A stretch of DNA of 64,000 nt from Urophycis tenuis (GCA_036785325.1 JAXIVH010000007.1:12293018-12357017); one strand, 5' to 3'. Shown: positions 1-10,625, counted from the stretch's first letter. Program-made: numbers and translations. Notes: generated by a model not told the origin, from the sequence alone.

Positions 1-300
1 GTGTCCAGCAGGTCACCCTAAAAGGGACTAGAATGCAGGAAATCGCATCTTAGAAATTAAAATTTTTCTGGGGGAGAACCCCCAGACCCCCCTCTGGACT
101 AAACCCCGGATGTACACAAAGTCTGGCTCCACCCCTGGCCCATCTCCAGCTGGCCATCCCTAAAATTAACCACAATACAGGAAATCACATCTACTACATT
201 CACATTCTGGTGACTCCACAGTGGTGGGACAGGGGCCCCAAAAGGTTTGAATCAAAATTCTGCTTAGGGCCCCCAAAAGGCTAGGGCCGGCCCTGTCTAT
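1..300. repeat. Probable dispersed non-autonomous DNA-transposon fragment
   Basis: Holds G/C-run motifs (gggggagaaccccc, ggggccccaaaagg) and a palindromic agggccggccct at 283-294, a pattern common at ends of dispersed fish repeats. The family was not identified and no ends were mapped. Confidence 0.3.
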
Positions 301-1605
301 GGGTAATCTAGCTAGCCATCTTTAATCTATTGAATTCATTGATTTCAAATAACTTAATTGATTTACATAAACACATTAATCAAATAAAAATAAGTGTTAG
401 TTACCTTAGGCTTAGATGGATACCAATAAAGTAGTGAAAGCTGTCAGCATGTGTGTTGGCCTCTTGTCTGCAGTAACTCACAGTCAGGCTCACATCCCCC
501 CACATTGTAACAATATGGTGATGTTATACATTTTCTGAAACTCCATAGGCAAGTCAGTATTGCAGTATCTGTTTTTTGTGTCTCTGGTGTTTGTAGGTAT
601 CACAAGGCTAAAACAAAGAAAATAACTTAGGCGGAATTTGTGAAGAAAAAAAATATATTTGTGGTTTGAGGATCTTTAGTGACCTCCATGTATGTCAGAA
701 AGGTTCATAATTGGATTTGAATGAAAGCTACAAATGTCCCCTGTAAAATGATACCAAACACAATATTATTGAACATTGGGAAGTGCCCTAACTATGAGTC
801 TAACCAGGAAAGGCAACAGCGTCTAACATCCAATTTACCATGGAAGGGGGTTAACTTGGAGGAGGAAATATAGAAAACCAGGGGCCTTATTTGAAGGGCA
901 ACCGGTGGATTCTTGTTTGGGACACCTTGAACTTTAAAAAAATGCTGGTTGCCCACTTTTCCTCAAAAATGCCTACAGGGTCACATGATTCTGAAATTAC
1001 AGCCCAGTCTATACCCTCTGTGCATGGCTCATTGATTCGACTACATCCTGCCTTACTTTGTCATATAGACCAGGGATTATCCTGTCCGGTATGCTATACC
1101 TTGGCTGCAAAACCTCAAGGAGGTGTTTGAAACCCTTGTTCTCTGTTAAGCTGTAAGGTTAGATGTCCTTGCATATAAAGAACGCGTGGTTTCCGCTATG
1201 GCTTTCGATCGAACCGAATTACTAGGCAGTGGTGAGTGGAAAAAATGTGGGATACTACTTTGCTCATCAGGTGCATTAGTAGCACCACTGCTAGCTGGAG
1301 TGGAAGTAAAACCAGTGAGATCAAAATGACACAAAACCAAAACAGTTTAGTAGGCACCATCTACCTTGTTTAATGAAATGAAGAAGAGCAGTTTTTTCAA
1401 CATCTGAATACTGGTCTTCATCCCCGTCACAGACCTGGGGGGACATCGAGGATATTCCTCCAAACTGAGAATGGTGAAAGTATTTCATGTCTCTCCTCAT
1501 ACAACATGACCTTCTTATGCAATTTCAATTAAATAAGCATCAGAAAAGCATTTGGCGATCTCAATCTATATGCAACTGTAACAAGGTGTTAAGCACCATG
1601 GTGGT
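301..1605. other. AT-rich intergenic stretch, nothing recognised
   Basis: Only short unconvincing open frames. No domain, RNA gene or clear repeat ends were recognised. Confidence 0.5.
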
Positions 1606-2215
1606 ACAGCACCGCTTCATACCGGTCCTGGACCTGCGGTACAGCACCAAGTTCTACCCTACTGGACTTGCATCGTCTACTACGTATTATATTAGTAGTT
1701 CTGTACTGTACCTCCTTTACTTTATAAGTACTTCAACTATCAGGTTGTAATTGTACTGGATCTACAGTACCTCACGAGTGCCAGGTTGTAACTGTACTGG
1801 ACCTACGGTACTTTATATCTACCAGGTTGTAACTGTACTGGACCTACAGTACTTTATATCTACCAGGTTGTAACTCTACTGGACCTACGGTACTTTATAT
1901 CTACCAGGTTGTAACTCTACTGGACCTACAGTACCTCATGAGTACCAGGTTGTAACTCTACTGGACCTACAGTACCTCATGAGTACCAGGTTGTAACTGT
2001 ACTGGACCTACAGTACTTTATATCTACCAGGTTGTAACTCTACTGGACCTACAGTACCTCATGAGTACCAGGTTGTAACTCTACTGGACCTACAGTACTT
2101 TATAACTACCAGGTTGTAACTGTACTGGACCTACAGTACTTTATATCTACCAGGTTGTAACTCTACTGGACCTACAGTACCTCATGAGTACCAGGTTGTA
2201 ACTGCGCAGGACCCC
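1606..2215. repeat. Minisatellite, about 41-bp unit, downstream of slc39a6
   Basis: From about 1774 to 2205 there are about ten units of ccaggttgtaactgtactgg + acctacagtactttatatcta. Two interleaved unit types differ in the last third (ctttatatcta or cctcatgagta). The part before 1774 contains decayed units. Confidence 0.9.
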
Positions 2216-2547
2216 TCGGTCTAGAGTCCCATATAAGTACCAAACTGTATTAGCGCTGGTACCACACAGTACCATAGGTCTACTGTACCTCAGTGAGTCT
2301 AATGTTGGGGTAAGCAGGTAGGGTTCTGTCCCACATGGCAGCCAGCAGGGAGAGTCTGCCAGAACCTTCTGGAAGCAGGCCAGAACACGGTGCTGTAGAA
2401 CGCCAGCACCAGCCAATGGCAGACTCAGAAACCAACTAAAGCAAATAAATTCAACATGAACTCAAACAGGGCGTAGGAGTAGACCCGGGGCGGAGGGGAG
2501 GAGCGCCAGAAGGTTTGGACCGGAGCAGACCACAGCTGGGCCTGGAC

Positions 2548-2700
2548 TCAGTAGCCCAGGTCCAGGTGGATCTTGTGCTCGAACAAAGCGATGAGCAGCA
2601 TGACGGCGAAGCCCAGCAGGATGCCGGCATTCTGGAGCAGGAAGAAGCCGCAGTGGCTGAAGCCCTGCTCGCCCGCGTTGTTGTGCAGCATTTCCGGCAT
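2548..2700 (-). CDS. slc39a6: slc39a6 terminal coding exon 12 (TM8, stop)
   Basis: 50 codons plus TGA. MPEMLHNN leads into the last helix (NAGILLGFAVMLLIALFEHK) and ends HLDLGY. No consensus poly(A) signal was spotted in the roughly 500 bases downstream, which run into a tandem repeat. Confidence 0.93.
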   Translation of the reverse strand: MPEMLHNNAGEQGFSHCGFFLLQNAGILLGFAVMLLIALFEHKIHLDLGY

Positions 2701-5700
2701 CTGGGGGTCAAAAAGGTCACGGTGACGACCGAGTCATTTCCACCCTTCAACACAAGTGCCGGACTAGGGCCCCGCTACCCCGGGAGACACAGAGCTGCAG
2801 CAGGTGCTGCTGGCAGAGCCTCGGCTCTCTAGCGTCACCCGAAGAAGCAGCAGGTGCGGCTGAGGGCCTGCCAGCCGGACCACCCTCCTCCCCCACCCTG
2901 AGGGCCCACGACCCACTAGACTAGAGAGGAGCACAGGCTGGGGTTTCTGGTGAGTCACCGGCGTCAGCATCGTGGTGTCACGCAGACACCCCCCTCGCTG
3001 CGACCATCTTGGCTGACGGTTGCCCAGCCGCCCATCCCCCCGCATTGCTGTGCTGTGATTGGTGGGATGGCGACGTGTCCCAGACCCCAAACGTGATAAT
3101 AATAATAACGCCCAGCGACTTGCTTTGTGCGTTAGGTTCTTATCCCACCCATCTCCTACCCTTTGGGACCCCCTTCAGGCCCGGGGGCCCTGCAGCGCCC
3201 AAGAGAACGTCCAGAGAACGTCAAGAGAACGTCCAGGTTCCTCACCATGTCCACCAGGGCCACGTACATGAAGAGGCCCGCCGTCAGGGCGAAGATCCAC
3301 ATGGACACGTTCTGGGCGTATTGGCCGATCAGGATGCCCACCACCATGCCCAGGTAGGCCATCATGGCCGACAGCACGTTGTACAGGATGGCCTGCCGCA
3401 CCGTCATGCCCGACTTCAGCAGAACCGCAAAGTCCCCTGGGAAATGGAGTCACAAGTTCACGTTCAGGCGAGAACCAACACCAGACAGGTGTGTGTGCAC
3501 CCAAAACACTTCTAAATGAGTGACTGAATACAGGAGGTGCCTACCAAGCTCGTGGGGCAGTTCGTGGCAGAAGACCGCCACTGACGTGCTCAGACCGCTG
3601 GACAGACCCTCGGAGAAGGCGGCCCCTGGGAAAGACATGACCAGTTAGTCCACTGGGACCAAGGGAGTTTGGAGCGGACGTGATCAGTGTGAAGAATCAG
3701 GCAGTGGGCGGGGCTCACCGATGGCCAGGCCGTCGCTGAAGTTGTGCAGGCCGTCGCCCATGATGACCATCCAGGCCAGTGCGGCCACGCCCACCTGCTC
3801 AAAGTGCTCCTGTGAGTAGGACTGGGCGTGGCTGTGGGGGTGGTGGTTCTGCGAGTGGTGGTGGTGCAGGATGTGGTGGTAGTCGTGGTGATGGTGGTGA
3901 TCCGACTGGCCCACCGTGTCGTGGAAGTGGGAGTGGCACTTGTGCTCGCAGTCCTGGTCGGTGTAGGCGGCGTCCGGCGAGCGGGCGTGGCCCGGTGCCG
4001 AGGCCGCCGGCTCCGCGGGCGCCAGCATGAGCTGCTCCTCCTCGGCCAGGGCCCCGCCCCCGTTGGCCTCCACGTCTGTAGCGGCGGGACGAAGGCATGC
4101 AGCGGGAATTAGGGGTTGCATGACTTCAGATTTTTTAAAGTCGACTCTAATGTGATGAAAGTCGAGTCGACGTCGACTAGTCGCTGATGACGTCATTCAT
4201 ATTTTTCGTCATAAACAAAATCACAGGAGGAGGGAATGTTTTGCAACGATCTGTATTAATTGACATGTACGCCATGTACAATAAAAAAGAAACAGCTCGA
4301 CAGCAACCGCATCCATTCTTTTTATTTTCTTCGAAAGAAACGCGCAGAATAAAAGCGGAAGCGCAGTATAAAAAGCGGGAGCGCTCCACACACTAGGAAG
4401 TCGTTCCAAACTCCGAACGTTCACGAATGCTAGGCAGCACTCCAGCCTCGACTCCCAAGAACGCTCCATAGATCGTGACTCACAAGGAAGTGCTCTAGCG
4501 AGTCGCAGCCTCCAGTTCGGAACACGGCCAAAGTCACACGATCGCCGACTAGTCAACGTCACACGCAAAACGTCATTGTAGTTCTTAAAGTCGACTAGTC
4601 TGTGCAACCCCTAGCGTGAATGCGCGTATGAATGGGTGAATGTGAGGCCTCTGTAAAGGCACTTTGCGTGGCCACAGGGGTGAAGACCGACGCAGTTAAT
4701 TTACCTCGTGTTGGCCAAATGTACGATGAGTTCCACTTTCCAGAGCACCATTTGGCCAGGTCTCAGGCTGACACATCATTACATTAGAACCTAGAGGGTC
4801 CTTTACCTTCGTTGGGCTTGAGGTGGTTTTCCTCCAGGGCTGGGACCTCTTCCAGATCTTTATCACTAGAATCCCACTTCTTCTGCATCTGGAAGGAGGG
4901 ATGAGGATTTACTCTCCACTGGACACAAGCAGTAACAACAAGTGGCTGATTTCATTCATCTGGCGCTGTCCAGCCAGTTCCCCACCACAAGCTTCAAAAA
5001 CCAAGCAAAGGAACCAAGCTCAGGTCCAACTCAGCCAGGGGTCACCCCACCTTCTTGCGGTCCTTGTACATCTTGCCCAGCGTCAGGAAGTGTTCAATCA
5101 GGAACATGACGTAGACGCCACTCAGCGCAGTCAGACCCTTCCACACTCCATCCAGGTTCTCCTCCAGGTCTTCGTGGAGACCGTGGCCAGCCCCCTGGGG
5201 TGCCGCCACCTCGTGGTGGGGGTGGTGGTGGTGGGGGGCCTGGGACTGGAGAAGGTGGAGGCAGGTTAGAGCCTCCACTGTACATGCACAGCTCAACATG
5301 CACATCTGGAGCTACAGACGCACAACATTTGGAACTAAACATACACAACACCTGATTTAATCATACAAAACATCTGGCGCTAAAGCCCCCCCTCCTCCAA
5401 ACCCATATAAGTGGAAGCGCCCCCCCCCTCTCTGAGGACACCAGGGAGCGAGGTCGGGACTTGTGGGGGGACGCAGCGGGACGTACGTGGGGGATGAGGT
5501 GGAGGAAGGCGTCGCCACTGAGCGTGCCCACGGCGAGCGCCACCAGGAAGCTGAGCAGGAAGTTGAAGAACACCTTGTTCATGAGCGGGATGAGGACCAC
5601 CCCCAGCAGAGACAGCAGGCTGATGACCGTGATGGACACAAAGCCCCCCGCCCACGCTGTGCACACACACACACAAAATAACCCAACGTGTAAACAACGC

Positions 5701-8700
5701 ATTGCACGCTCATCTGACAACTCTTGGCATCATCAGCTCCCGGTTCCACGCCACAGGCTCCTCCCCCATGGCGTGACGCGCCACCGAAAGGGGAGGAGTT
5801 CCAGGTCTTACCCGTGGCCACACTCCTGCTGCCCTCCCCCCGGCGGTCTGGGTTGCCGTGGTGACTGTGGTTGTGTGCGTCGTGCCCTGGAAACCAAAAA
5901 GGACAAAGCGTTAGTCCAACGGCCAGAGACACGGTTGGTCTGACCGCACAAACGAGGTGCTCTGGACATGGTTCCACCAACGAGGTGCTGTGGACATGGT
6001 TCCACCAACGAGGTGCTGTGGACATGGTTCCACCAACGAGGTGCTCTGGACATGGTTCCACCAACGAGGTGCTCTGGACATGGTTCCACCAACGAGGTGC
6101 TCTGGACATGGTTCCACCAACGAGGTGCTCTGGACATGGTTCCACCAACGAGGTGCTCTGGACATGGTTCCACCAACGAGGTGCTCTGGACATGGTTCCA
6201 CCAACGAGGTGCTCTGGACATGGTTCCACCAACGAGGTGCTCTGGACATGGTTCCACCAACGAGGTGCTCTGGACATGGTTCCGCGGTCCGGATGAGGCT
6301 ACGAGGCAGGCCTGGCGTGCTGGGAGGAAGACCACAGCTACCAGCCACAGCCAAACCCGTCATCTCAGGAGGAAGAGCTTTTTGGCGTCCTTCAGCCTCA
6401 CTTAAAACAGGAGGTAGCCGCTGAATGCGTATATTATCATAACCCCTTCTGAAGCCGCGAAGCCTGCTGGCTGCAACATGTTTTCTATGGTGGCTAAAAG
6501 GTGGGAGGCCACCCAAGAACCTTTCATAATAATATCACAGTAGTTATCATCACTACTACAACACGCAGGCCGTGGTGCCCTCCGTGCTACCAGAGTACTG
6601 GTGCCGTGGACCCGTGGTGCCCTCCGTGCTACCAGAGTACTGGTGCCGTGGACCCGTGGTGCGGCCCGGCTGACCTGTGGGGCCGTGCTGGCCGGCGTCT
6701 CCGTGGAGGAGGCAGGACCCCGAGGAGATCTGGTTGAGAAGAGCCGGGCAGATGTAGCTGAAGTCCGCCGGGTTCAGGGGCAGGTCCCGGGCCATGCCGT
6801 GGGCCCACAGGACCTCCGAGGCGTTCTGACACTGAGGAGGAGGGAGAGGAGGGCGTGAGCACTGCTCCTCCAGCCGGACATACTCCGATGCCGAGTGCAT
6901 CCCAGGAGCTGAGGTCAGCGGGAGTTACAGGTGCGTGTGTGTGATCATAGTACCTGCTTGGTGGTAAGGCCTTGGGTGGAGGGTGCGTCTCCCAGGTCCA
7001 CGTCCAGGTCGTGGAGGTGGTGTAGATCGTGGTGGTCATGATCTTGGTGGACGTGGTCATGATGGTGGTGGTCCCCATCCAGCCCATTCCCGGACAAAGC
7101 GCTGGTCCCGGTCCCTGGCGGACCGGACTCTGGGGGCTGGGTGGTGCTGCTGTCCTCCGCCCCTCCAGAACCCGCGGCCCTGCGCCTGCGGTGCCACGGG
7201 CCGTGCCCCGGGGGCGGGGCCTGCTGCTCGGGGGAGGGGCCACGGTGAGCTGCCTTCGACAGATGCGTGTCGGCGGGCTTCAGGCTGGAGCAGAGCATCA
7301 TGGGAAAACCAACTTATCACCACCCCATCGACCGTGGTCCGGCGGGAGATTTAGTCACCACAGGCCAACATCACAATCAAATGGAGCCATCTAGATTCCC
7401 TGGGGTCAGGGAGGAGCAGGCCTAAAGGTTAAACTACCTGGGGTTGTGCGCATCGCCGTCCCCGTGGTGATGGTCGCCGTGGTGATGCTGGTGGTGTTGG
7501 ACCGTCACATTTCTGATGCGGTCCAAACCGATGTTGTGGAGCAGGCTCTTCAGGCCGGCCAGGGAGATGGTCCCGTTCTCCCCATACCTGGTGGAAACAA
7601 CAGGAACGTTGAGAACCAATGAGCTCAGTGAACTTCACCTGAACACGTGCAGGTTTATTCCATTCCAGTCATAGTTTTGGACGTCTTGTGCTCCTTCCCA
7701 CCGGGGGCTCAGAGGGCGGGCCGGTTGTTTCAGAGTACTCAGTGGCTTTGGGACACGTTTACAGAGGCGACGCCCACACTGATCCACAGAGAGCCGGCTG
7801 AACAAACACTCAGCAGCGCCGCGCCAGCTGAAGCCCCGCCAGCTGAAGCCCCGCCCCCTGCTGGGTGCTAACTGGAGCTCGGCTTCTTCAGAGTGGACCA
7901 GGCACAGGGAATGGGCTCGGAGGTGATGGGCCCACTGCACACCTGGAAGGACCCTCTGGGGTCTACACCGTGTCGCCTGGGCTGCCACGGTTAGCATTAT
8001 TATTATTATTGTTATCAAACCCATTTCTACCACAGCATTGTTAAATACTTGGCCCTGATTGGTCAGCACGTGTCCACTGGTGGGCATTATCTTCCAGTAC
8101 CAGGACCCCTCGGCCCGCCAACAGACCCACATCACAACCATCGACCAAACGTTTCCAGGACAACGCAGAAACCATATGCTCAGCGCCACACAAGAATATT
8201 TGCATTTCGGCTGATTAAAGTAGAATAAAAAAAACTAATGTTTATTGACAAAAGTAACCAATATGTAAGCCTTGATGGTTGCTGTGGTGTAAGTAGATAA
8301 AACCGCTCAGACGTCTTCCATTGGACAGTAATGTCTTCCAGGGGTGGTTCCACTGTCTATACAGCCTGCAGGACCCCTGGACCCCACTCCACTGCACACA
8401 CTAAGCACTCTGAACACCTTCTGTATTTGAAGGAAGATATCCAAACAAAGGAGGCAGAAGCACGGGAACACCAATATTGAGTCAGCCACAGAGGCCTTTC
8501 TCAACAGGATGAATGACTCCTATACCACAGGATTGCAAATAGTATATTTTGATGTAGCATTTCCTGTTTTATATGGAAAAAATATGTTGTTTTTAAGAAC
8601 CCAACTAGTTCACAATCTCATGGCAATCAACTGTATTAGTTTTACCATGTTGACACATACCTTTATATTCTTTCAAATAAACTTTGTTCATAACACAGGA

Positions 8701-9457
8701 TCCCCTATCTACAATGCTGCACTTTCAGCCATTCCCAGGAGGGTGAACAACAAAGGCTGCCCAAAACAAACCTCAAGTGGCTCTATGGAACAGAACGACT
8801 GTCGTTCACTGGTAACTGCACATCATACCTAACGAATGTCGTTCTCCAGTGGCCCCACCCACCCCTAATGATCATCATCCACCAAGATGACTCACAGGCC
8901 CCAAACAATGGTCAGGTGAAGCTACACCAATGATCTATTGTTTTAGGAGCTTGGTGGGTGGACACTTCCACTGAGGTTAAATACCTGGGTCTAACTTCAC
9001 TGTCTGTCAGACTAGTGCGGACTAGTCAGACTGATGCGTTACGAACTGATGAAGCCGCTTGGATAAGAGGCGAAACGTCTTCACAGACAAATCTAAGTCC
9101 AGTTGTGTTCGATTTAATTGTTGGCTGGATTAAACATGACCTGGATGAATGAGAACATTCATAGACATAACACAGGATGTTACTACAGATGATATTGTCA
9201 CTGAAATTACCTATTCCACTGATTGATTTAAACAAACTAAGATGTGGTCGTGTGGTGCGCCGAAGAACCTACCGGTTAAACAGGGCCTCCATGTGTTGTC
9301 TCTGGCTCAGCTCTGCCCTCCGGAGGTCCACTACGGCGGACGGCGGGCCGACCGCCCTCGTGGAACACTCCACTCCCCCGGCCACCGCGCAGCTCGGCCC
9401 GCCGCCCACCGAGAGACACAGCAGCACCAGGACGGCCGATCCCGTCCACGCGTCCAT
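2548..9457 (-). CDS. slc39a6: Zinc transporter ZIP6 (SLC39A6, LIV-1 subfamily), complete 12-exon coding region
   Basis: Coding exons on minus, 5' to 3': 9273-9457, 7438-7587, 6954-7284, 6675-6831, 5812-5886, 5487-5656, 5051-5245, 4807-4888, 3719-4075, 3545-3625, 3246-3436, 2548-2700. Every junction has GT/AG borders and phases match, giving 708 residues (human ZIP6 is about 755). Seen in order: signal peptide (1-26), His-rich extracellular domain, CPALL motif (250-254), TM1-3 (about 301-412), His-rich cytosolic loop, TM4 with HNFSDG (559-564), TM5 with CHELPHE (587-593), the metalloprotease-like motif defining LIV-1 ZIPs, then the last TMs. The family imports zinc into the cytosol across the plasma membrane. 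The cytosolic-loop segment HKCHSHFHDTVGQSD separates ZIP6 from its partner ZIP10. The ATG at 9455-9457 is chosen because it directly precedes a hydrophobic signal sequence. No lesions were seen; it appears functional. Confidence 0.95.
3246..3436 (-). CDS. slc39a6: slc39a6 coding exon 11 (TM6-TM7)
   Basis: 63 codons plus two bases. DFAVLLKSGMTV is followed by hydrophobic helices and SMWIFALTAGLFMYVALVDM. The exon ends ATG|GTGAGG, so the usual Val before PEM becomes Met from the next exon. Confidence 0.94.
3545..3625 (-). CDS. slc39a6: slc39a6 coding exon 10 (TM5, CHELPHE motif)
   Basis: 81 nt encoding AAFSEGLSSGLSTSVAVF and then CHELPHELG, the HExxHE-like zinc-binding motif of LIV-1 ZIPs, with the family-typical proline. 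Confidence 0.95.
3719..4075 (-). CDS. slc39a6: slc39a6 coding exon 9 (His-rich loop and TM4)
   Basis: 119 codons. Carries the ZIP6-type CEHKCHSHFHDTVGQSD segment, a long His run, and TM4 with WMVIMGDGLHNFSDGLAIG, whose His, Asn and Asp line the transport site in this family. Confidence 0.95.
4110..4613. mobile_element. hAT-type MITE in slc39a6 intron 8
   Basis: Terminal inverted repeats: TAGGGGTTGCATGACT at the left, and the right end reads TAGGGGTTGCACAGACT on the other strand. It is flanked by 8-bp near-identical duplications, GCGGGAAT (4102-4109) and GCGTGAAT (4614-4621), as expected for hAT elements. There is internal short palindromic sequence (gtcgactagtcg types) and no transposase. 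Confidence 0.8.
4807..4888 (-). CDS. slc39a6: slc39a6 coding exon 8 (acidic part of cytosolic loop)
   Basis: 82-nt exon coding for an acidic, hydrophilic stretch (MQKKWDSSDKDLEEVPALEE...) of the TM3-TM4 loop. Acceptor ttccag|ATG and donor AACGAAG|GTAAAG. Confidence 0.88.
5051..5245 (-). CDS. slc39a6: slc39a6 coding exon 7 (TM3)
   Basis: 65 codons, phase 0 at both ends. A His-rich loop precedes the conserved WKGLTALSGVYVMFLIEHF TM3 segment. The exon ends at KDRKK|GTGGGG. Confidence 0.94.
5487..5656 (-). CDS. slc39a6: slc39a6 coding exon 6 (TM1 and TM2)
   Basis: 56 codons for TM1 (GGFVSITVISLLSLLGVVL) and TM2 (FLLSFLVALAVGTLSGDAFL), ending in HLIPH. The donor is CCAC|GTACGT. Confidence 0.95.
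5812..5886 (-). CDS. slc39a6: slc39a6 coding exon 5 (short linker before TM1)
   Basis: A 75-nt exon encoding a His/Asn-rich linker (HDAHNHSHHGNPDRR...) between the ectodomain and TM1. It is kept because both phases match the flanking exons and the splice sites are good (ttccag| and |GTAAGA). Confidence 0.85.
5950..6285. repeat. 28-bp tandem array in slc39a6 intron 4
   Basis: About twelve copies of ggttccaccaacgaggtgct + ctggacat. Two early units carry ctgtgg instead of ctctgg. The period is not a multiple of three but all frames stay open, so the long open frames here are artefacts. Confidence 0.92.
6572..6655. repeat. Perfect 42-bp tandem duplication just after the exon 4 donor
   Basis: Two identical 42-bp copies starting gtggtgccctccgtgctacc, about 20 bases inside the intron next to the donor at 6675. 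Confidence 0.85.
6675..6831 (-). CDS. slc39a6: slc39a6 coding exon 4 (CPALL-containing extracellular domain)
   Basis: Begins with Cys-Gln-Asn after a ctcctcag acceptor. Holds the LIV-1-specific CPALL(NQ) motif at residues 250-254 and several cysteines. The donor is ACAG|GTCAGC. Confidence 0.92.
6954..7284 (-). CDS. slc39a6: slc39a6 coding exon 3 (variable, His/Asp-rich extracellular segment)
   Basis: 110 codons plus one base. The first part is low-complexity and proline/arginine-rich. The last third is an Asp-His-rich run (DHHHHDHVHQDHDHHDLHH). The donor is AAGCAG|GTACT, phase 0. This is the least conserved part of the protein. Confidence 0.88.
7438..7587 (-). CDS. slc39a6: slc39a6 coding exon 2 (extracellular domain, first His cluster)
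   Basis: Acceptor ccaccag|G and donor CCCAG|GTAG. Encodes the conserved YGENGTISLAGLKSLLHNIG segment and the first histidine cluster (HHQHHHGDHHHGDGDAH), a probable extracellular zinc-binding stretch. Confidence 0.92.
7588..8929 (-). other. 3' half of slc39a6 intron 1, nothing further recognised
   Basis: Part of the intron between coding exons 1 and 2. An 18-bp tandem pair (ccagctgaagccccg) lies near 7825-7858. The rest has no recognisable coding content. Confidence 0.5.
8930..9175 (+). repeat. Dispersed retroelement tail with hammerhead-like core
   Basis: The segment around 9040-9160 (gaactgatgaagccgcttgg, then gaggcgaaacgtcttcacag) matches a tail I know as widely dispersed in fish genomes. 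It resembles the hammerhead motif of Penelope-like elements (CTGATGA at 9046-9052, a GCC/GGC stem, CGAAAC at 9071-9076). The element family is an inference. Confidence 0.4.
9273..9457 (-). CDS. slc39a6: slc39a6 coding exon 1 (start codon, signal peptide)
   Basis: Encodes residues 1-61 plus two bases of codon 62. Met is followed by a hydrophobic stretch (VLVLLCLSV) and small residues, a typical cleavable signal peptide. The donor is CG|GTAGGT. An in-frame GTG just upstream is not needed as a start. The exon ends with a QRQHMEALFNR segment that leads into the extracellular domain. Confidence 0.9.
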
Positions 9458-9919
9458 CACACCCCTTGATCAGAAAGCAGGAGAGAAACGGCCACGCATG
9501 GCTGAGTAAACCGCACTGGTTTAGTCAGGCTGGTCAGTCTGACGTCCGGTGAAGATGAATCACCCGGGTGGATGTCACGATATGGGCGAGGAGCAACGAT
9601 CATCATTCCGAGGAATACACCCTCTGGTACGACTATACTGTAGATAATATCATGATCACAACGCGCCTGCAGCAGTAAATCTGTCCCACTGGCCACGCCA
9701 ACTTGTGCGGCCTCCGGCTGCACAGACCAATGATTGCAACCCTTTATAATCGCCACGAAACGGAAAAACCACCATCCTCGGTCAGCTGTGCAGGCAACGC
9801 GTGTCTGGATGCAGATTACAAACACCGGGGTGTAAACAGTGAGCAACACATGGATGTGTGCACCCTGCACCAGAGCTCCGTGCCGTGCGCACACAGGGGG
9901 GAAGTCGAGCCGCGCACCC

Positions 9920-9994
9920 CGGAAACCGAGCACAGACGGCGGGGAGAGTGGACCGCCGCGGTCCGCTCTCCCCGCCGTCTGTGCTCGGTTTCCG
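9920..9994. repeat. 75-nt near-perfect inverted repeat (hairpin) near the slc39a6 5' end
   Basis: The 37-bp arms begin cggaaaccgagcacagacgg, have a single mismatch and only one spacer base. It lies on the intron side of the likely non-coding exon 1 donor (10029). Confidence 0.9.
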
Positions 9995-10029
9995 AATAGC
10001 TCCGAACACAACCAGCAAACTACTTACAA

Positions 10030-10230
10030 GTTAATATTTAGTGACTTCGTCGTTGGTTTTGTCTCTGTTTTGTAGTCCAGACGCTCGTCTCTCGTCTCGT
10101 CGTATGGTGCCTTTCTTGTGCTAGCTGCGGCGGCTAACGGCTAGCGCGCTGATAAATAGACGGAAGGGAAGAGCCGGGGGGGGCGGGGCGTGGAGCGGGT
10201 GAGGCGTGTGATTGGGCCGTGAGGAGCACA
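10030..10230 (-). promoter_or_regulatory. slc39a6: slc39a6 promoter and non-coding first exon region
   Basis: On minus, aactt|GTAAGTAG at about 10029 is a strong donor for a 5' non-coding exon. Upstream is CpG-rich DNA with a GC box (gggggcggggcg, 10179-10190) and a CCAAT box on minus (ATTGG near 10211). No TATA box was seen. The start site is not determined. Confidence 0.55.
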
Positions 10231-10427
10231 TGTTCTACAGCGAGGCCTTACTAACGCGTTTGGTGTAAGGAGGCTGTGGTCCACGGCGTGGTCATTATGA
10301 ATGGGGTTATGTGGGATTAGCTTTCAGGCCGCTATTTATCTAGGGATTTAGTCGAATGGTCCATATCTTCAGTTTCTGCTTCCAGGTTTTAGAGCTGTTA
10401 CGTCTGTTACGTCCTTAATGCCCCCTC

Positions 10428-10625
10428 GTGGAGGATCCGTCTGTCCGGCCATCTGTCTGTCTGTCTCTGTCTCTATCTGCCAATTTAACTGTCTGTGTGT
10501 CAGTCTGTCTGTCACTGTGTGTGTGTTTCAGTAGTGTGTGTCACACACACACACACACACACACTACTGAAACAGGCAGTTTTACAAGAACAACAGCAAC
10601 ACATCTGTCTATTTTCACAGCAGGA
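10428..10625. repeat. CTGT/GT/AC simple repeats with an inverted repeat
   Basis: ctgtctgt and gtgtgt tracts are followed by (ac)n. The arms tttcagtagtgtgtgt and acacacactactgaaa face each other across the (ac)n, so the locus can fold back. Confidence 0.8.

Noticed and set aside
2515..4112. Plus-strand open frames across 2.5-4.1 kb
   Set aside because: Antisense shadows of slc39a6 exons, which are GC-rich and leave the opposite strand open.
5871..6516. Long open frames in both strands across the 28-bp repeat
   Set aside because: They arise from a stop-free tandem unit inside a slc39a6 intron. No splice or domain support.
9458..9460. GTG as the slc39a6 start codon
   Set aside because: The ATG at 9455-9457 follows directly, and vertebrate initiation at GTG is rare. 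Nothing supports it here.
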